DNA of 64,000 nucleotides from Leucobacter sp. CX169 (GTDB lineage Bacteria > Actinomycetota > Actinomycetes > Actinomycetales > Microbacteriaceae). The stretch's first letter is position 1, and each line of letters begins with the position of its first letter. The stretch is taken from assembly GCF_017161405.1 (NCBI RefSeq), contig NZ_CP071051.1:434001-498000 (forward strand). Direction: 5' to 3'. Below, piece by piece: positions 7,056-15,898 of this stretch. Both the position numbers and the translations under genes were made by a program. The notes beneath the pieces were generated by a model. That model worked only from the letters and a program-made list of their open reading frames with translations. It searched no databases and was not told the origin of the DNA.

Positions 7056-8372
7056 CTACCCCGCAGCGGCCACCGCCGCGAGCCCGCCCGCCGCGAGCGC
7101 CAGCCCGATCAGACCGTACGTCAGGTTTTGCCGGACGATCACACCCGCGCTGAGCCCGTATCGCTGCGATAGGAAGATCGTGTTGCCCGAGAGAGGTCCG
7201 GTGGGGGCCGAGATCGCCCACGCCCAGGTGATGGCGGCGGCGAGCAGCGTCGGGTCTCCGGTGAAGGGCTGCAGCAGGCTCACGGCGAGCGAGATGCCGA
7301 TGATGGGGTGTACCCCGACTGCCGAGAGCACCACGATGGTCAGGACGAGCAGCCACGCCAGCAGCGGCCCGAACGGCGGGAGGGCGAGCTGGAAGTCGAC
7401 GGCCGAGAGTAGCAGGCTCGCGCCCACCGTCATCACGCCGGCGGCGAGGAACAGGGCCACCTCGTTGACCGACGCGGCGAGGTCGCGGTTCGCGACCCGA
7501 GACATCATGCGCGCGGCCTCTTGCGGGCCAAACCTGACCCACAGGATCACGAGCGTGACGCCGACCGAGGCGAGGAGGACGAGCCGGGGCACCGGGGTCT
7601 CGGGCAGCAGGAAGTGGCTGCCGAGCACGACCACGACGAGCGTGACCGGCACGATCAGCTGGCGCGGCGCGAGCGAGTAGCCGCGGAACTCGCGGACGGC
7701 CGGGCCGCGCGAGGCGGCGTTCTGCCAGGTGCTCAGCGCGAGAAACACCACGGCGAAGATCGCACCGATACCGAACAGCCGCCAGAGGTTTACGCCGGGC
7801 ACCAGCACGACGATCAGCGCGGTGACCGTCCAGAAGGGCGACCACAGCGCGGCGATCGAGTAGGACCGCGCGAGGAGGCCCGCGTCGCGGACATCGAGTC
7901 GCGTCTGAGCTGACAAGCGGTCGCCGACGAGGCCGAGCGTAACCATGTTCAGTACCGAGCCGAGCAGGTGGATGACGAGTCCGGTGCGAAAGACGGCGGG
8001 TATTCCGGACAGCTGTGACTCCGGGGCGACCTCCGCCGTGCCACCTCGGCTCCGCAGCGTCAGCCCGACGAATGCGCCGCCCGCGAGCATCGCGATGAGG
8101 TCTTGGTTGAGCTTGCCGGTGTGGCTCAGGCTGGGCAGCTCGCCGAGCATGGCCGCCGCGACGGCGCAGGCCAGGCCGATGGCGGTGATCAAGATGGCGA
8201 CAATGCGGGTGCGCGACCCCGCGGTGACGAGCGCGGGTACGAGCAGGAGGAGCCCGGCGAGGCCAGCCAGGGCGCTGAGCTGTGGCCAGACGATCGAGGC
8301 GAGGACCAGCGCAATCAGCGCCGAGAGTCCGCGGGCAAGCAACGTCTGCGCCGCGCCTGCGGGTGCGGACAT
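7056..8372 (-). CDS. Polytopic membrane protein, putative ion- or anion-transporter-like permease
   Basis: A 438-residue integral membrane protein with about 12 hydrophobic segments and two similar halves. A SAPTGPLSGNTIFLSQRYG block near the end is reminiscent of substrate-site loops in ion transporter (IT) superfamily permeases, but I cannot name the family. The frame is open to 9221, but that extension lies inside the amino acid permease gene; ATG 8372 follows GGAGG and gives the typical hydrophobic amino end. It lies downstream of the APC permease, separated from it by a strong terminator hairpin and a 14-bp palindrome. Confidence 0.78.
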   Translation of the reverse strand: MSAPAGAAQTLLARGLSALIALVLASIVWPQLSALAGLAGLLLLVPALVTAGSRTRIVAILITAIGLACAVAAAMLGELPSLSHTGKLNQDLIAMLAGGAFVGLTLRSRGGTAEVAPESQLSGIPAVFRTGLVIHLLGSVLNMVTLGLVGDRLSAQTRLDVRDAGLLARSYSIAALWSPFWTVTALIVVLVPGVNLWRLFGIGAIFAVVFLALSTWQNAASRGPAVREFRGYSLAPRQLIVPVTLVVVVLGSHFLLPETPVPRLVLLASVGVTLVILWVRFGPQEAARMMSRVANRDLAASVNEVALFLAAGVMTVGASLLLSAVDFQLALPPFGPLLAWLLVLTIVVLSAVGVHPIIGISLAVSLLQPFTGDPTLLAAAITWAWAISAPTGPLSGNTIFLSQRYGLSAGVIVRQNLTYGLIGLALAAGGLAAVAAAG

Positions 8373-8431
8373 CAGGCTCCTCCATCGGTACGCGGCCCCC
8401 ACTGACGGGGCGTTCTGCCAGGCTATCGCGC

Positions 8432-8445
8432 GGCAGGATCCTGCC
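8432..8445. repeat. GGCAGGATCCTGCC palindrome, copy 1
   Basis: Exact 14-bp palindrome in the gap between the two transporter genes. Further exact copies are at 26626, 42160 and 46783. Confidence 0.8.
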
Positions 8446-8463
8446 TGGACAAGTGGGCGATAC

Positions 8464-8510
8464 ACAAACGCGCGCGCCGCCCCGGCAATCGGGGCGACGC
8501 GCGCGTTTGT
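8464..8510 (-). terminator. Strong terminator hairpin after the APC permease gene
   Basis: Two 20-base arms pair with one mismatch around a 7-base loop. On the minus strand the second arm is followed by a T-rich stretch. It starts 15 bases after the stop of the permease gene at 8525. Confidence 0.8.
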
Positions 8511-8524
8511 GCGAGAGAAGCGGA

Positions 8525-9958
8525 CTAGCCGACGCCCTCGAGCGCGTCCGTCTCGGTGTTGCCGATCGCGGCGAGCACCGCGGGGCGGTTCTTCGCGATG
8601 TACGCGTACCAGGCGAGCGCCGCCACCATCGTCACGAGGAAGATGTACGGGATGACGTTCAACGGGTAGGCGGGCACGGGGTAGACGTTCGCAATGAAGA
8701 CGTAGATCATCGCGAGCACCGCGATCGTCGCGGTGACCCAGACCAGGCCGTTCTTCATGCCCTCGCGGCGCGTGTAGAGCACGCACGCGATGGCGACGAG
8801 CGAGTACGCCACCATGTAGCCGAAGGTGCCGTACGTGTCGACCCACACCACGATGTCCATCGGGTGCACGCCGAAGGACAGCATGATGATGTCGAGCAGG
8901 ATCGCTGCGGGGCCCGCGATGAGCAGCACCCGGTGCGGGGTGAGGTGGGTCGTGTGGGTGCGGCCGAAGCGCTCGGGCACCACGCCCTCCTTGCCCATTA
9001 CGTAGATGATGCGACCGACTACGTTGAGCGGGGCGACGACCACGGCGAAGAACGAAGCGCCGACGCCAAAGGTCAGCACGGGGGCGAACCAGTCGGGCAT
9101 GCCGATCTTGTCGGAGATGGCCTGCAGCGGGCTCGCGACGGTGCCGAGGTCCGAACCGAGGACCGCGATCTGTGTGTAGGCAGCGAAGACGTACAGCACG
9201 CCGACGACGAGGGCGCTCCACATGATGGCGCGGGGGATTGCGGTGTAGGGGTTCTTCGCCTCGCGGCCGAGCGCGTCCGCTGACGAGAAGCCGACGAAGC
9301 CAAGGATGCCGAGCACCATACCCGCGGCGACGCCCTGGAAGGGCACGCCCTCGAGCGAGAACTGCGACGGGTCCCAGGCCTCTGGTCCGATCGCGACGAG
9401 CGCGAGCACCAGCAGGATCAGGATGATGGCGACCGAAACGAGTTCGAGCACGAGCGAGACGCGCGCCGAGAGGCGGATTCCACGGATGGTGAAGAGCGTC
9501 GCGAGACCGCCGAGCACGATGGCGAGGCCGATCTTGGCGGCCAGGCTGTCCATCGGCAGGCCGAGGTGGCCGAAGAAGTCGCTCATGTACGAGACGGCGC
9601 CGCCGAGGGAACCCGCAGCGATGCCCCAGCAGCCGACGATCAGCGCGACACCGGCGGTGTACGCGCCGAGGGGGCCGAGGCCCTTTGAGACGTAGGTGTA
9701 GAGCGAACCGGCGGAGGCGTGCTTGCGCGCGAACACCGAGACGCAGTAGCCGACGCAGAGGATGACGATGGTGGCGAGGACGAACGACAGCATGGTGCCG
9801 TTGCCGGCGCCCATGAAGATGCCGGCCGCGGTGAACGCGATGACGGCGCTCGGCGCGATGTTCGCGATGGCCTGAGCGGCAAGCTCGGGCCCGCTCATGA
9901 CGCCGCGGCGGAGGCCGGCGTCGCTGGGCTTGAGCCCGGTAGTGGTGGGTGCGGTCAT
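8525..9958 (-). CDS. APC-family amino acid permease
   Basis: A 477-residue inner-membrane transporter with about 12 membrane segments. The amino end AAQAIANIAPSAVIAFTAAG and the following G-rich helix match the first substrate-binding helix of the APC (amino acid-polyamine-organocation) superfamily; SAGSLYTYVSKGLGP is the next conserved block. AAGGAGAG precedes ATG 9958. It likely takes up an amino acid or amine by ion coupling. The neighbouring alcohol dehydrogenase gene ends 59 bases upstream on the same strand and may be co-transcribed, which hints at an amine or amino-alcohol substrate. Confidence 0.92.
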   Translation of the reverse strand: MTAPTTTGLKPSDAGLRRGVMSGPELAAQAIANIAPSAVIAFTAAGIFMGAGNGTMLSFVLATIVILCVGYCVSVFARKHASAGSLYTYVSKGLGPLGAYTAGVALIVGCWGIAAGSLGGAVSYMSDFFGHLGLPMDSLAAKIGLAIVLGGLATLFTIRGIRLSARVSLVLELVSVAIILILLVLALVAIGPEAWDPSQFSLEGVPFQGVAAGMVLGILGFVGFSSADALGREAKNPYTAIPRAIMWSALVVGVLYVFAAYTQIAVLGSDLGTVASPLQAISDKIGMPDWFAPVLTFGVGASFFAVVVAPLNVVGRIIYVMGKEGVVPERFGRTHTTHLTPHRVLLIAGPAAILLDIIMLSFGVHPMDIVVWVDTYGTFGYMVAYSLVAIACVLYTRREGMKNGLVWVTATIAVLAMIYVFIANVYPVPAYPLNVIPYIFLVTMVAALAWYAYIAKNRPAVLAAIGNTETDALEGVG

Positions 9959-10017
9959 GGGGAGGGAACTCTCCTTCGAGTTGGGTGGGTCGTCGTGCAG
10001 CGGCGAAACGCCGGGAA

Positions 10018-11115
10018 TTACGGGATCAGGAGCGTGCGCAGCACGCCGCCGGCCTCGAGGTCGTCGAGAGCCTCAGCGGCCTCGCTCAGTGGGCGGCGAC
10101 CCGAGATGAGCGGATCGAGCTTGAGCTGCCCGTCCATGTAGCGGTCCACGAGCGCGGGGATGTCGATGGAGGGGCGAACCGAGCCGTAGTTCGATCCAAG
10201 GATGCGCTGGTCGGCCTCGGCGAGAACGAGCGGCTCGAACGATGCCTTGGCGCCGGTCGGGGGCAGCCCGACAATTACAGCGGCGCCGCCGAGACCGAGC
10301 ATCTTGATGGCCTGCTCGGTCGTGACGGTGCGGCCGATCGCGTCGAACGCGTAGTCGACGCCGTCGGGCAGCAGGGCGAACAGCTGCTCGACCGCGTCGC
10401 CCGCCGATGAATCGATGCGGTCGGTCGCGCCGAACTGCATCGCCATCGCGGTCTTGTCGGCGACGATGTCGATCGCGATGATGCGCTCGGCGCCCGCGAG
10501 CTTGGCGCCCTGGACGACGTTGAGGCCGACGCCGCCGCAGCCGATGACGGCGACCGTCGAGCCGGGCTCGACGCCCGCCGTGTTGGTGACCGCGCCGACG
10601 CCGGTCGCGACGGCGCAACCGACGACCGCGATCACGTCGAGCGGGGCGTCGTCGCGCACCTTGATGGCGCCTGACGCGGGCACGACGACCTCTTCGGCGA
10701 ACGAGGAGACGCCGAGGTAGTGGTGCACGGGCTCGCCGTCCATCGAGAGGCGGGAGGTTCCGTCAAAGAGCACGCCCTTCGGTGCGACAACGGTCGCGAC
10801 CTTCTGGCAGCGCGCCTCGTGGCCGAGCAGGCAGTAGCGGCACTCGCCGCACGGCGGGACCCAGCTGAGAACGACGTGGTCGCCGACGGCCAGGGAGGTG
10901 ACGCCCTCGCCCAGCTCGACGACGACGCCTGAGCCCTCGTGGCCCATGATGAGCGGTGCCGGGGCATCCCACTCGCCGCGCTTCACGTGGAGGTCGGAGT
11001 GGCAGACGCCGGCGGCGGCGATCTTGACGCGGACCTCGTTGGCCTTCGGGCCGGCGAGCTCGACCTCGACGTACTCAGCGCGGGTGGCCGGGTCCCGGAA
11101 CACGATTGCCTTCAC
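10018..11115 (-). CDS. Zinc-dependent alcohol dehydrogenase (MDR superfamily, class III-like)
   Basis: A 365-residue NAD-dependent alcohol/aldehyde dehydrogenase. Catalytic zinc ligands are Cys38 (GVCHSDLH) and His59-Glu60 (MGHEGSG); the structural zinc site is complete with Cys89, Cys92, Cys95 and Cys103. The Rossmann motif is GCGGVGLNVVQGA. A longer frame to 11205 exists, but GTG 11115 follows GAAGGAG with good spacing and gives the canonical VKAIVF amino end. The divergent PucR regulator at 11252 is the obvious candidate controller. It resembles mycobacterial and rhodococcal alcohol dehydrogenases that oxidise primary alcohols; the substrate is unknown. Confidence 0.93.
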   Translation of the reverse strand: MKAIVFRDPATRAEYVEVELAGPKANEVRVKIAAAGVCHSDLHVKRGEWDAPAPLIMGHEGSGVVVELGEGVTSLAVGDHVVLSWVPPCGECRYCLLGHEARCQKVATVVAPKGVLFDGTSRLSMDGEPVHHYLGVSSFAEEVVVPASGAIKVRDDAPLDVIAVVGCAVATGVGAVTNTAGVEPGSTVAVIGCGGVGLNVVQGAKLAGAERIIAIDIVADKTAMAMQFGATDRIDSSAGDAVEQLFALLPDGVDYAFDAIGRTVTTEQAIKMLGLGGAAVIVGLPPTGAKASFEPLVLAEADQRILGSNYGSVRPSIDIPALVDRYMDGQLKLDPLISGRRPLSEAAEALDDLEAGGVLRTLLIP

Positions 11116-11239
11116 GATTACTCCTTCGTAGTGGGCGCCCGCGGGTGCGCGGGAAATGACTTCTCGGAATGTTACGTGGCTGCCGCCCTTGCGGCACTGG
11201 GCCAATGGTCGAGAAATTTAGTGCAAGAACAACGTTCGG

Positions 11240-11254
11240 TACACTTGGCTCGTG
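11240..11254 (+). promoter_or_regulatory. Leaderless promoter: -10 TACACT, six bases, GTG
   Basis: TACACT (11240-11245), TGGCTC, then GTG 11252, the start of the PucR regulator. Confidence 0.65.
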
Positions 11255-12688
11255 TCGCTCACTCTCGAAGCCATTACCCGCGCGGTCGGCGGGGACTGCC
11301 AGGTCGCTGGCGTGCACGCCCGTACCCCGGTCGACGGGGTCACCACCATTGACGAGTACGTGGTGGTCGGGAACTCCGAGTTCGCGACGCTGGTCACCGG
11401 CTCTGACGCGGAGATTCGCGCGGCGCTGCGCCATCCCGGCAGCCGCCGTGCCGCGCTCACGGGCGCCGCCATCGTGAGTCACGCGGACTCAGTATCGTTG
11501 CGCGAGCTCCTCGCGCTGCACGGGGTCACCGGGATCCTGGGGACCCGTCCCCAGGGCGAGGCGCTGCACGCACGGCTCACCGCGCTGGTGGCCGACGACC
11601 AGGCCGCGGCCGACCGCCTCGTGACGACGGGCACCAAAGTGCTCACCGAGGTCGCCCGGCGCGGGGGCGCACCCGCGGCGATCACGGAGCTCGCGAGCCG
11701 GATCGACGGCTGGGCCGTGCTGCTCGACACCCACGGTCAGCTCATTGCGAGCGCCGGCGCCGGCAGACTGCACATTGACGACGCCGTCGCGGTGGCGTTC
11801 AGTCGGCCCGTCCGGGTGCGGCACCCGGGACTGCAGGTGCACCCGATTGGTGTTGACCGCGACCGGGCCGGTTACCTCGTCATCGCGTCGCGCTCGAGCG
11901 TGACTAGCCGCAACCGCGCCCTCGCCTCGCAGGCCGCGGCCCTGTTCGACCTTATCTTGCGCACGAGTGACCACTCAGTGACCGAGCGGCTCGGCCGCGA
12001 GGTCCTCCTCGACACGCTCCTCGCCGGTGGGCCAGCGGCAAGCGACCTCTTGCGTCGGTGGGGGCTGCACGAGACGAGCCTGACCGCGTTTCAGCTCGGC
12101 TCGCGCTCACGCAATATCGACATCGAACGCCTGGCGACGCGCTGGCTCGACGAGCTCGGAACCCTCCACGTGCTCGCCCGTCGCGGCGGCAGCGTGTCGG
12201 GATTCGTGCGTGACGACCTCGTGCCCGACCTCCTCGAGCTCGCCGAGCGATTCTCGACGCACGCGCCCGGCGGGCTGTCCCTCGGCCTCGGCTTGTCCGC
12301 CCCGGTCGAGTCCCTGGCCCAGTCCGCGAGGCAGGCGAGTCAGGCGTGCGAAACCGCCCTCGACCGCGGCACGCGCGCTCAGCGCTACGAGCGCATTCCG
12401 ACGGTCGAGTTCGTGCTCGGGATGTTGCCGAGCGACTCTTCCCGTCAACTCGCCGGCGTGCTTGATCCGCTGCGCGATGCGGCGGGGGAACACGGCCTGC
12501 TCACCGAAACCCTGCGCGTCTTTCTCGCCGAGAACGGGGGCTGGCGACCCGCCGCTCGTCGCCTCGAGATTCACCGCCAGACGCTCGCCAGCAGGATCCT
12601 GCGGGTCGAAGAACTGACCGGATTGACACTTGCGCGCCCCGACGACCGCGCCGCCGCCTGGCTCGCGCTGCGGGCGCTCGGGGACTAG
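11252..12688 (+). CDS. PucR-family transcriptional regulator
   Basis: A 478-residue regulator. The first ~120 residues match the PucR-type purine-catabolism sensing domain, the middle is GAF-like, and the end carries the PucR C-terminal helix-turn-helix (VFLAENGGWRPAARRLEIHR, then TLASRILRVEELTGL). Such proteins activate nearby catabolic genes when a metabolite binds. GTG 11252 directly follows a -10 box, so the mRNA is probably leaderless. It is divergent from the alcohol dehydrogenase/APC permease unit across a 136-base gap and most likely regulates that unit. Confidence 0.93.
   Translation: MSLTLEAITRAVGGDCQVAGVHARTPVDGVTTIDEYVVVGNSEFATLVTGSDAEIRAALRHPGSRRAALTGAAIVSHADSVSLRELLALHGVTGILGTRPQGEALHARLTALVADDQAAADRLVTTGTKVLTEVARRGGAPAAITELASRIDGWAVLLDTHGQLIASAGAGRLHIDDAVAVAFSRPVRVRHPGLQVHPIGVDRDRAGYLVIASRSSVTSRNRALASQAAALFDLILRTSDHSVTERLGREVLLDTLLAGGPAASDLLRRWGLHETSLTAFQLGSRSRNIDIERLATRWLDELGTLHVLARRGGSVSGFVRDDLVPDLLELAERFSTHAPGGLSLGLGLSAPVESLAQSARQASQACETALDRGTRAQRYERIPTVEFVLGMLPSDSSRQLAGVLDPLRDAAGEHGLLTETLRVFLAENGGWRPAARRLEIHRQTLASRILRVEELTGLTLARPDDRAAAWLALRALGD
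12591..12602. repeat. GCAGGATCCTGC, shortened copy of the palindrome inside a coding region
   Basis: Twelve-base core of the 14-bp palindrome, within the helix-turn-helix coding part of the PucR gene. Confidence 0.6.
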
Positions 12689-12726
12689 GGGTTCTTCTCC
12701 GTGACGTCTGCGTCAGGCCAAGCGCG

Positions 12727-13908
12727 CTATGCCTTCGGCACGCGCACGATCAGGGCGTCACCCTGGCCGCCGCCGCCGCAGAGAGCCGCCGCGCCGATGC
12801 CGCCGCCGCGACGGCGCAGCTCGAGCGCGAGGTGCGCGACGATGCGGGCGCCCGACATGCCGAGCGGGTGACCGAGGGCGATCGCGCCGCCGTTCACGTT
12901 GATCTTCTCAAGCGGGATCCCGAGGCGATTCGCCGAGGCGATGCCGACCGCGGCGAAGGCCTCGTTGATCTCGACGAGGTCGAGGTCGGCGGGGGTAATG
13001 CCCTCGCGGGCACAGGCGGCCTCGATCGCGTGGGCGGGCTGCTCCTGCAGCGACGTGTCGGGGCCCGCGACCATGCCGTGGGCGCCGATCTCGGCGATCC
13101 AGCTGAGACCAGCGGCCTCGGCGGCGTCCCGAGACATCAGCAGCAGCGCGCTCGCGCCGTCAGAAATGGGGGAGGCGTTGCCCGCGGTGATCGTGCCGCC
13201 GTCGCGGAACGAGGCGCGCAGGCCCCCAAGCGACTCGGCGGTCGAATCGGGGCGGATGCTCTCGTCGCGCTCGAGCAGCACCTCGCCGCGCGGACCGTGC
13301 ACGGGCACGACCTCGTCGGTGAAGAATCCGGCATCCCAGGCGGCGGCGGCGAGCTGGTGGGACCGAGCAGCGAAGGCGTCCTGCTCGGCACGGCTGATGC
13401 TGAAACGGTCGTTCGCCTGCTCGGTGAGCAGCCCCATCGGCTCGCCGGTCAGCGCGTCCGTAAGGCCGTCGAGCGCCATGTGGTCGGCCATTTCGATGGC
13501 ACCGTACTTCGTGCCGCGTCGGGCCTCCTGGAGGTGCGGGGCGCGAGTCATCGATTCCTGGCCGCCCGCGATCACGCGGGTGGCGTCGCCCGTGCGCAGC
13601 ATCATGTCAGCGAGAATGATCGCCTGAATGCCCGAGAGGCAGACCTTGCTGATGGTGGTGGCCGGCACCGAGAGCGGGATCCCGGCGTCGATCGCGGCCT
13701 GGCGGGCGGGCAGCTGCCCGGCGCCCGCGGTGAGGACCTGCCCCATGAGCACCTGATCGACCGTCTCGGGCGCGACCCCGGCGCGGTCGAGCGCGCCCCG
13801 GATCGCGACTGCGCCAAGCTCGGCACCGCTCAGGCGGGAGGCACCACCCAGCAGCCGGCCCATGGGGGTGCGTGCGGTGGAGACGATGACGGTGGGCGAA
13901 GCGCTCAT
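12727..13908 (-). CDS. Acetyl-CoA C-acetyltransferase (thiolase)
   Basis: A 393-residue thiolase that interconverts two acetyl-CoA with acetoacetyl-CoA, or cleaves longer 3-ketoacyl-CoA. The acylated Cys90 lies in [11 protein letters not shown], the His in [13 protein letters not shown], and the second Cys in the final [10 protein letters not shown], where many relatives have CIGGGQG. The frame extends to 13953, but ATG 13908 follows AAGGAC and gives the usual [15 protein letters not shown] start. Monocistronic. It could use acetoacetate-derived CoA esters from BKACE chemistry encoded at 4591, but that link is inference. Confidence 0.95.
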   Translation of the reverse strand: MSASPTVIVSTARTPMGRLLGGASRLSGAELGAVAIRGALDRAGVAPETVDQVLMGQVLTAGAGQLPARQAAIDAGIPLSVPATTISKVCLSGIQAIILADMMLRTGDATRVIAGGQESMTRAPHLQEARRGTKYGAIEMADHMALDGLTDALTGEPMGLLTEQANDRFSISRAEQDAFAARSHQLAAAAWDAGFFTDEVVPVHGPRGEVLLERDESIRPDSTAESLGGLRASFRDGGTITAGNASPISDGASALLLMSRDAAEAAGLSWIAEIGAHGMVAGPDTSLQEQPAHAIEAACAREGITPADLDLVEINEAFAAVGIASANRLGIPLEKINVNGGAIALGHPLGMSGARIVAHLALELRRRGGGIGAAALCGGGGQGDALIVRVPKA

Positions 13909-14045
13909 GAACGAGGTCCTTCCGGGGAATGCTGGGGTGGTCGGCGCCGGCAATGGCTCACGTGGGCGGCCTCGCCCACGGGTGATTCGAGCCTACCCCC
14001 GACGTGTTCCATCTCCCGGATGAGGCCGGCGACGCCCAGGTCTCA

Positions 14046-14060
14046 TACAATTCGGGCATG
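14046..14060 (+). promoter_or_regulatory. Leaderless promoter: -10 TACAAT, six bases, ATG
   Basis: TACAAT (14046-14051), TCGGGC, then ATG 14058. It supports the shorter start of the following gene over the upstream in-frame ATG at 14004. Confidence 0.65.
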
Positions 14061-14543
14061 GGGCTTGAATCACTTTTCCAACGCATTGACCGCCTGGCCG
14101 GAGGCCGTCAGTCGACCGTCACCATCGCAGACCACCACCGGGAACACCCGCGCACGAAACGCGCCTTTCGGTGGGTGTTCTGGCTGTTGGTGTTCGAATT
14201 GCTTCTTGGGCTCGGCGCGGTGGTGTTCGCCGTCGTGATCGCCCTGGGAGGCGAGCCCGTGCCGTTTGTCGTCTGGATGCGGACCGTCGTGGTGCTGGGC
14301 ATGACCGCGACGCTCTTCTACTTCGCCTGGCGCGCGTCGAAGGGCCTGCGGTGGGGGTATCAGCGGCTGCGCCTCTTCGCGCAGATCTTCCCCGTCATCA
14401 CGCTCGTGATGGCCGCGATCCCGGGGCTCTACCCGACCTGGATGGTCACCGAGCAGATCATTTTCAGCCTCGTTATGATCGGCATCGCGGATTTCCTGAC
14501 GAGTGACCACATGCGCGAGGCGTTCCGGGCGCCGGAGGCGTAG
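14058..14543 (+). CDS. Small polytopic membrane protein of unknown function
   Basis: A 161-residue protein with a charged, basic amino end (about 35 residues) followed by four hydrophobic segments (near residues 38-60, 68-88, 106-123 and 128-148). No motif is recognised. The start is chosen from the leaderless promoter at 14046; the longer frame from 14004 would place the promoter inside the gene. It stands alone between the thiolase gene and a REP-like palindrome. Function unknown. Confidence 0.75.
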   Translation: MGLESLFQRIDRLAGGRQSTVTIADHHREHPRTKRAFRWVFWLLVFELLLGLGAVVFAVVIALGGEPVPFVVWMRTVVVLGMTATLFYFAWRASKGLRWGYQRLRLFAQIFPVITLVMAAIPGLYPTWMVTEQIIFSLVMIGIADFLTSDHMREAFRAPEA

Positions 14544-14595
14544 ACCGCGCTGGCCCTGGCGGTCGTGATCCCTCGTCCTTGCCCTCCCTCGACGA

Positions 14596-14663
14596 CCATC
14601 CCCGAGACGTCTCAATCTGCGGCTTCCCAGCGATTGAAGCCGCAGATCGAGACTTCTCGATGG
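14596..14663. repeat. REP-like palindrome, copy A (intact)
   Basis: Two ~30-base arms, each centred on a GAGACGTCTC-like core and CTGCGGCTTC/GAAGCCGCAG inner part, pair with a few mismatches around a 9-base loop (CCAGCGATT, 14627-14635). The same arms flank the IS30 element at 24517, where the loop has been interrupted. It also lies between two converging genes and may end transcription. Confidence 0.85.
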
Positions 14664-14725
14664 CAGGCGAGGTGCAGAATGTGCAAGGTGGGCAGGATCC
14701 CTGCGGCGCCGGAGCCCTTTTCTGA

Positions 14726-15664
14726 CTAGCGAATGATGAGTGGATCAGTCTCCGTGCGGCCGATCTGCGCGAGGCGGTGCGTGCTGTGGTGGAAGCGTTC
14801 GAGGCTGATCCGGGCGTGGATCCAGCTCTCGGCGGTGCGCACCTCGGGGAGCTCGCGCACCGCGTCAAAGAGTTCGAGGAACTCGGGCTGGGTGCCGAAT
14901 GCGAGGGTGGCCACGAGGTCGTAGCGCCCGACGGTCTGGGCTAGGAACTCAATTCCCGGGTGCGCCTTGAGGTGCGCGACGAGCGCGGTCTGGTCGCCAC
15001 TGAGGTTGAAGCCGAAGCCGAACACGAGCTCAGAATTCAGCTCGGTGCGCCCGCGCACGACTCCGATGCGCATCGCATCCGACTCGATCAGGCGGGCCAC
15101 TCGGCTGCGCGCTGCGCTCGCTGAGAGTCCGACGAGTTCGCCGAGTTCTGCGTACCCGATGCGGCCGTCACGCTGCAGGAGCTCCATGAGCACGAGGTCG
15201 GACTTATCGAAGCTTTGCGAGATCGCCCGCGGTTCCTCCCCGAGGAAGAGGCTGCTGAGGATGCGCTCGTAGAGCATGAGGTCGATGTCGATGACGCCGG
15301 GCATCTCTCGGATCAGGTGCACGTCGCGCTGCAGTTCCGTCAGGCTCTCTGCGTGCAACTCGGCGATGATCTGGTATTTTCCGGTTGATTCAGACACGAA
15401 GACCGGAGAGTCGAGCTGGGCCAGACTTCGCGCAAGGTGCTTCGTTGGTCCGCTCACCCGGATGCTCAGGTGGGCCAGCATGGTGAGCCCGATGAGGCGC
15501 GGGTGCACCGCCGCGAAGACGCGAAGGGCGCCGCTCTCGAAGAGGGGGTTCAGGCGGTTCGCGATGCTCATGCGGCTGGTGTCGAGCTGGCGGGCGAGGT
15601 CACTGAACGAGGCCCTTCCGTCGCGGCGAAGGAGGGCGATCGAGCGTTCCGTGAGTGAGTCCAC
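14726..15664 (-). CDS. Double-length Lrp/AsnC family regulator (two HTH-RAM units)
   Basis: A 312-residue protein built of two Lrp units. Unit 1: helix-turn-helix near residues 5-50 (FSDLARQLDTSRMSIANRL) and RAM domain to ~150. Unit 2: helix-turn-helix near 155-205 (YAELGELVGLSASAARSRV) and RAM domain with VGRYDLVATLAF. Most Lrp proteins have one unit of ~150 residues; such fusions act as pseudo-dimers. GTG 15664 lies eight bases behind a GATAGT -10 box. It is divergent from the seven-gene import/catabolic operon at 15899 and is its likely regulator. Confidence 0.92.
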   Translation of the reverse strand: MDSLTERSIALLRRDGRASFSDLARQLDTSRMSIANRLNPLFESGALRVFAAVHPRLIGLTMLAHLSIRVSGPTKHLARSLAQLDSPVFVSESTGKYQIIAELHAESLTELQRDVHLIREMPGVIDIDLMLYERILSSLFLGEEPRAISQSFDKSDLVLMELLQRDGRIGYAELGELVGLSASAARSRVARLIESDAMRIGVVRGRTELNSELVFGFGFNLSGDQTALVAHLKAHPGIEFLAQTVGRYDLVATLAFGTQPEFLELFDAVRELPEVRTAESWIHARISLERFHHSTHRLAQIGRTETDPLIIR

Positions 15665-15805
15665 CTGAAAAAACTATCGCACTCTGGGTCTCAGGTAAAT
15701 AACGATGTCGCGGCTAGTGTGGGCAAATTCCGCGCTATTGCCAGGATTTAGTGGGCCCAAGATTGCGATTCCTTTGTGAAGTGACCCCTTTGCGAAGAAA
15801 ATGCT

Positions 15806-15834
15806 TTGACAAGTCGAGATTCTTGGGTGATGAT
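15806..15834 (+). promoter_or_regulatory. Sigma-A type promoter of the 15.9-24.4 kb operon
   Basis: TTGACA (15806-15811), a 17-base spacer and GATGAT (15829-15834). It sits in the 234-base divergent gap, which is visibly more AT-rich than its surroundings. Predicted transcript leader of about 55-60 bases before ATG 15899. Confidence 0.6.
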
Positions 15835-15898
15835 CATCAGACCCGACCCTCGCACGATGGATGCGCAGGGAACGATTCGAGCCTCAATGGAGACGCTA

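Noticed and set aside
7056-9221. Extended 721-codon version of the membrane protein at 7056
   Set aside because: The upstream part is antisense-like Arg/His-rich and lies inside the APC permease gene; ATG 8372 has a ribosome site and starts the hydrophobic protein.
15470-15664. Gene duplication scar from fusion of two adjacent lrp genes
   Set aside because: The two units of the double Lrp are too divergent to show a recent tandem duplication; the fusion is old.
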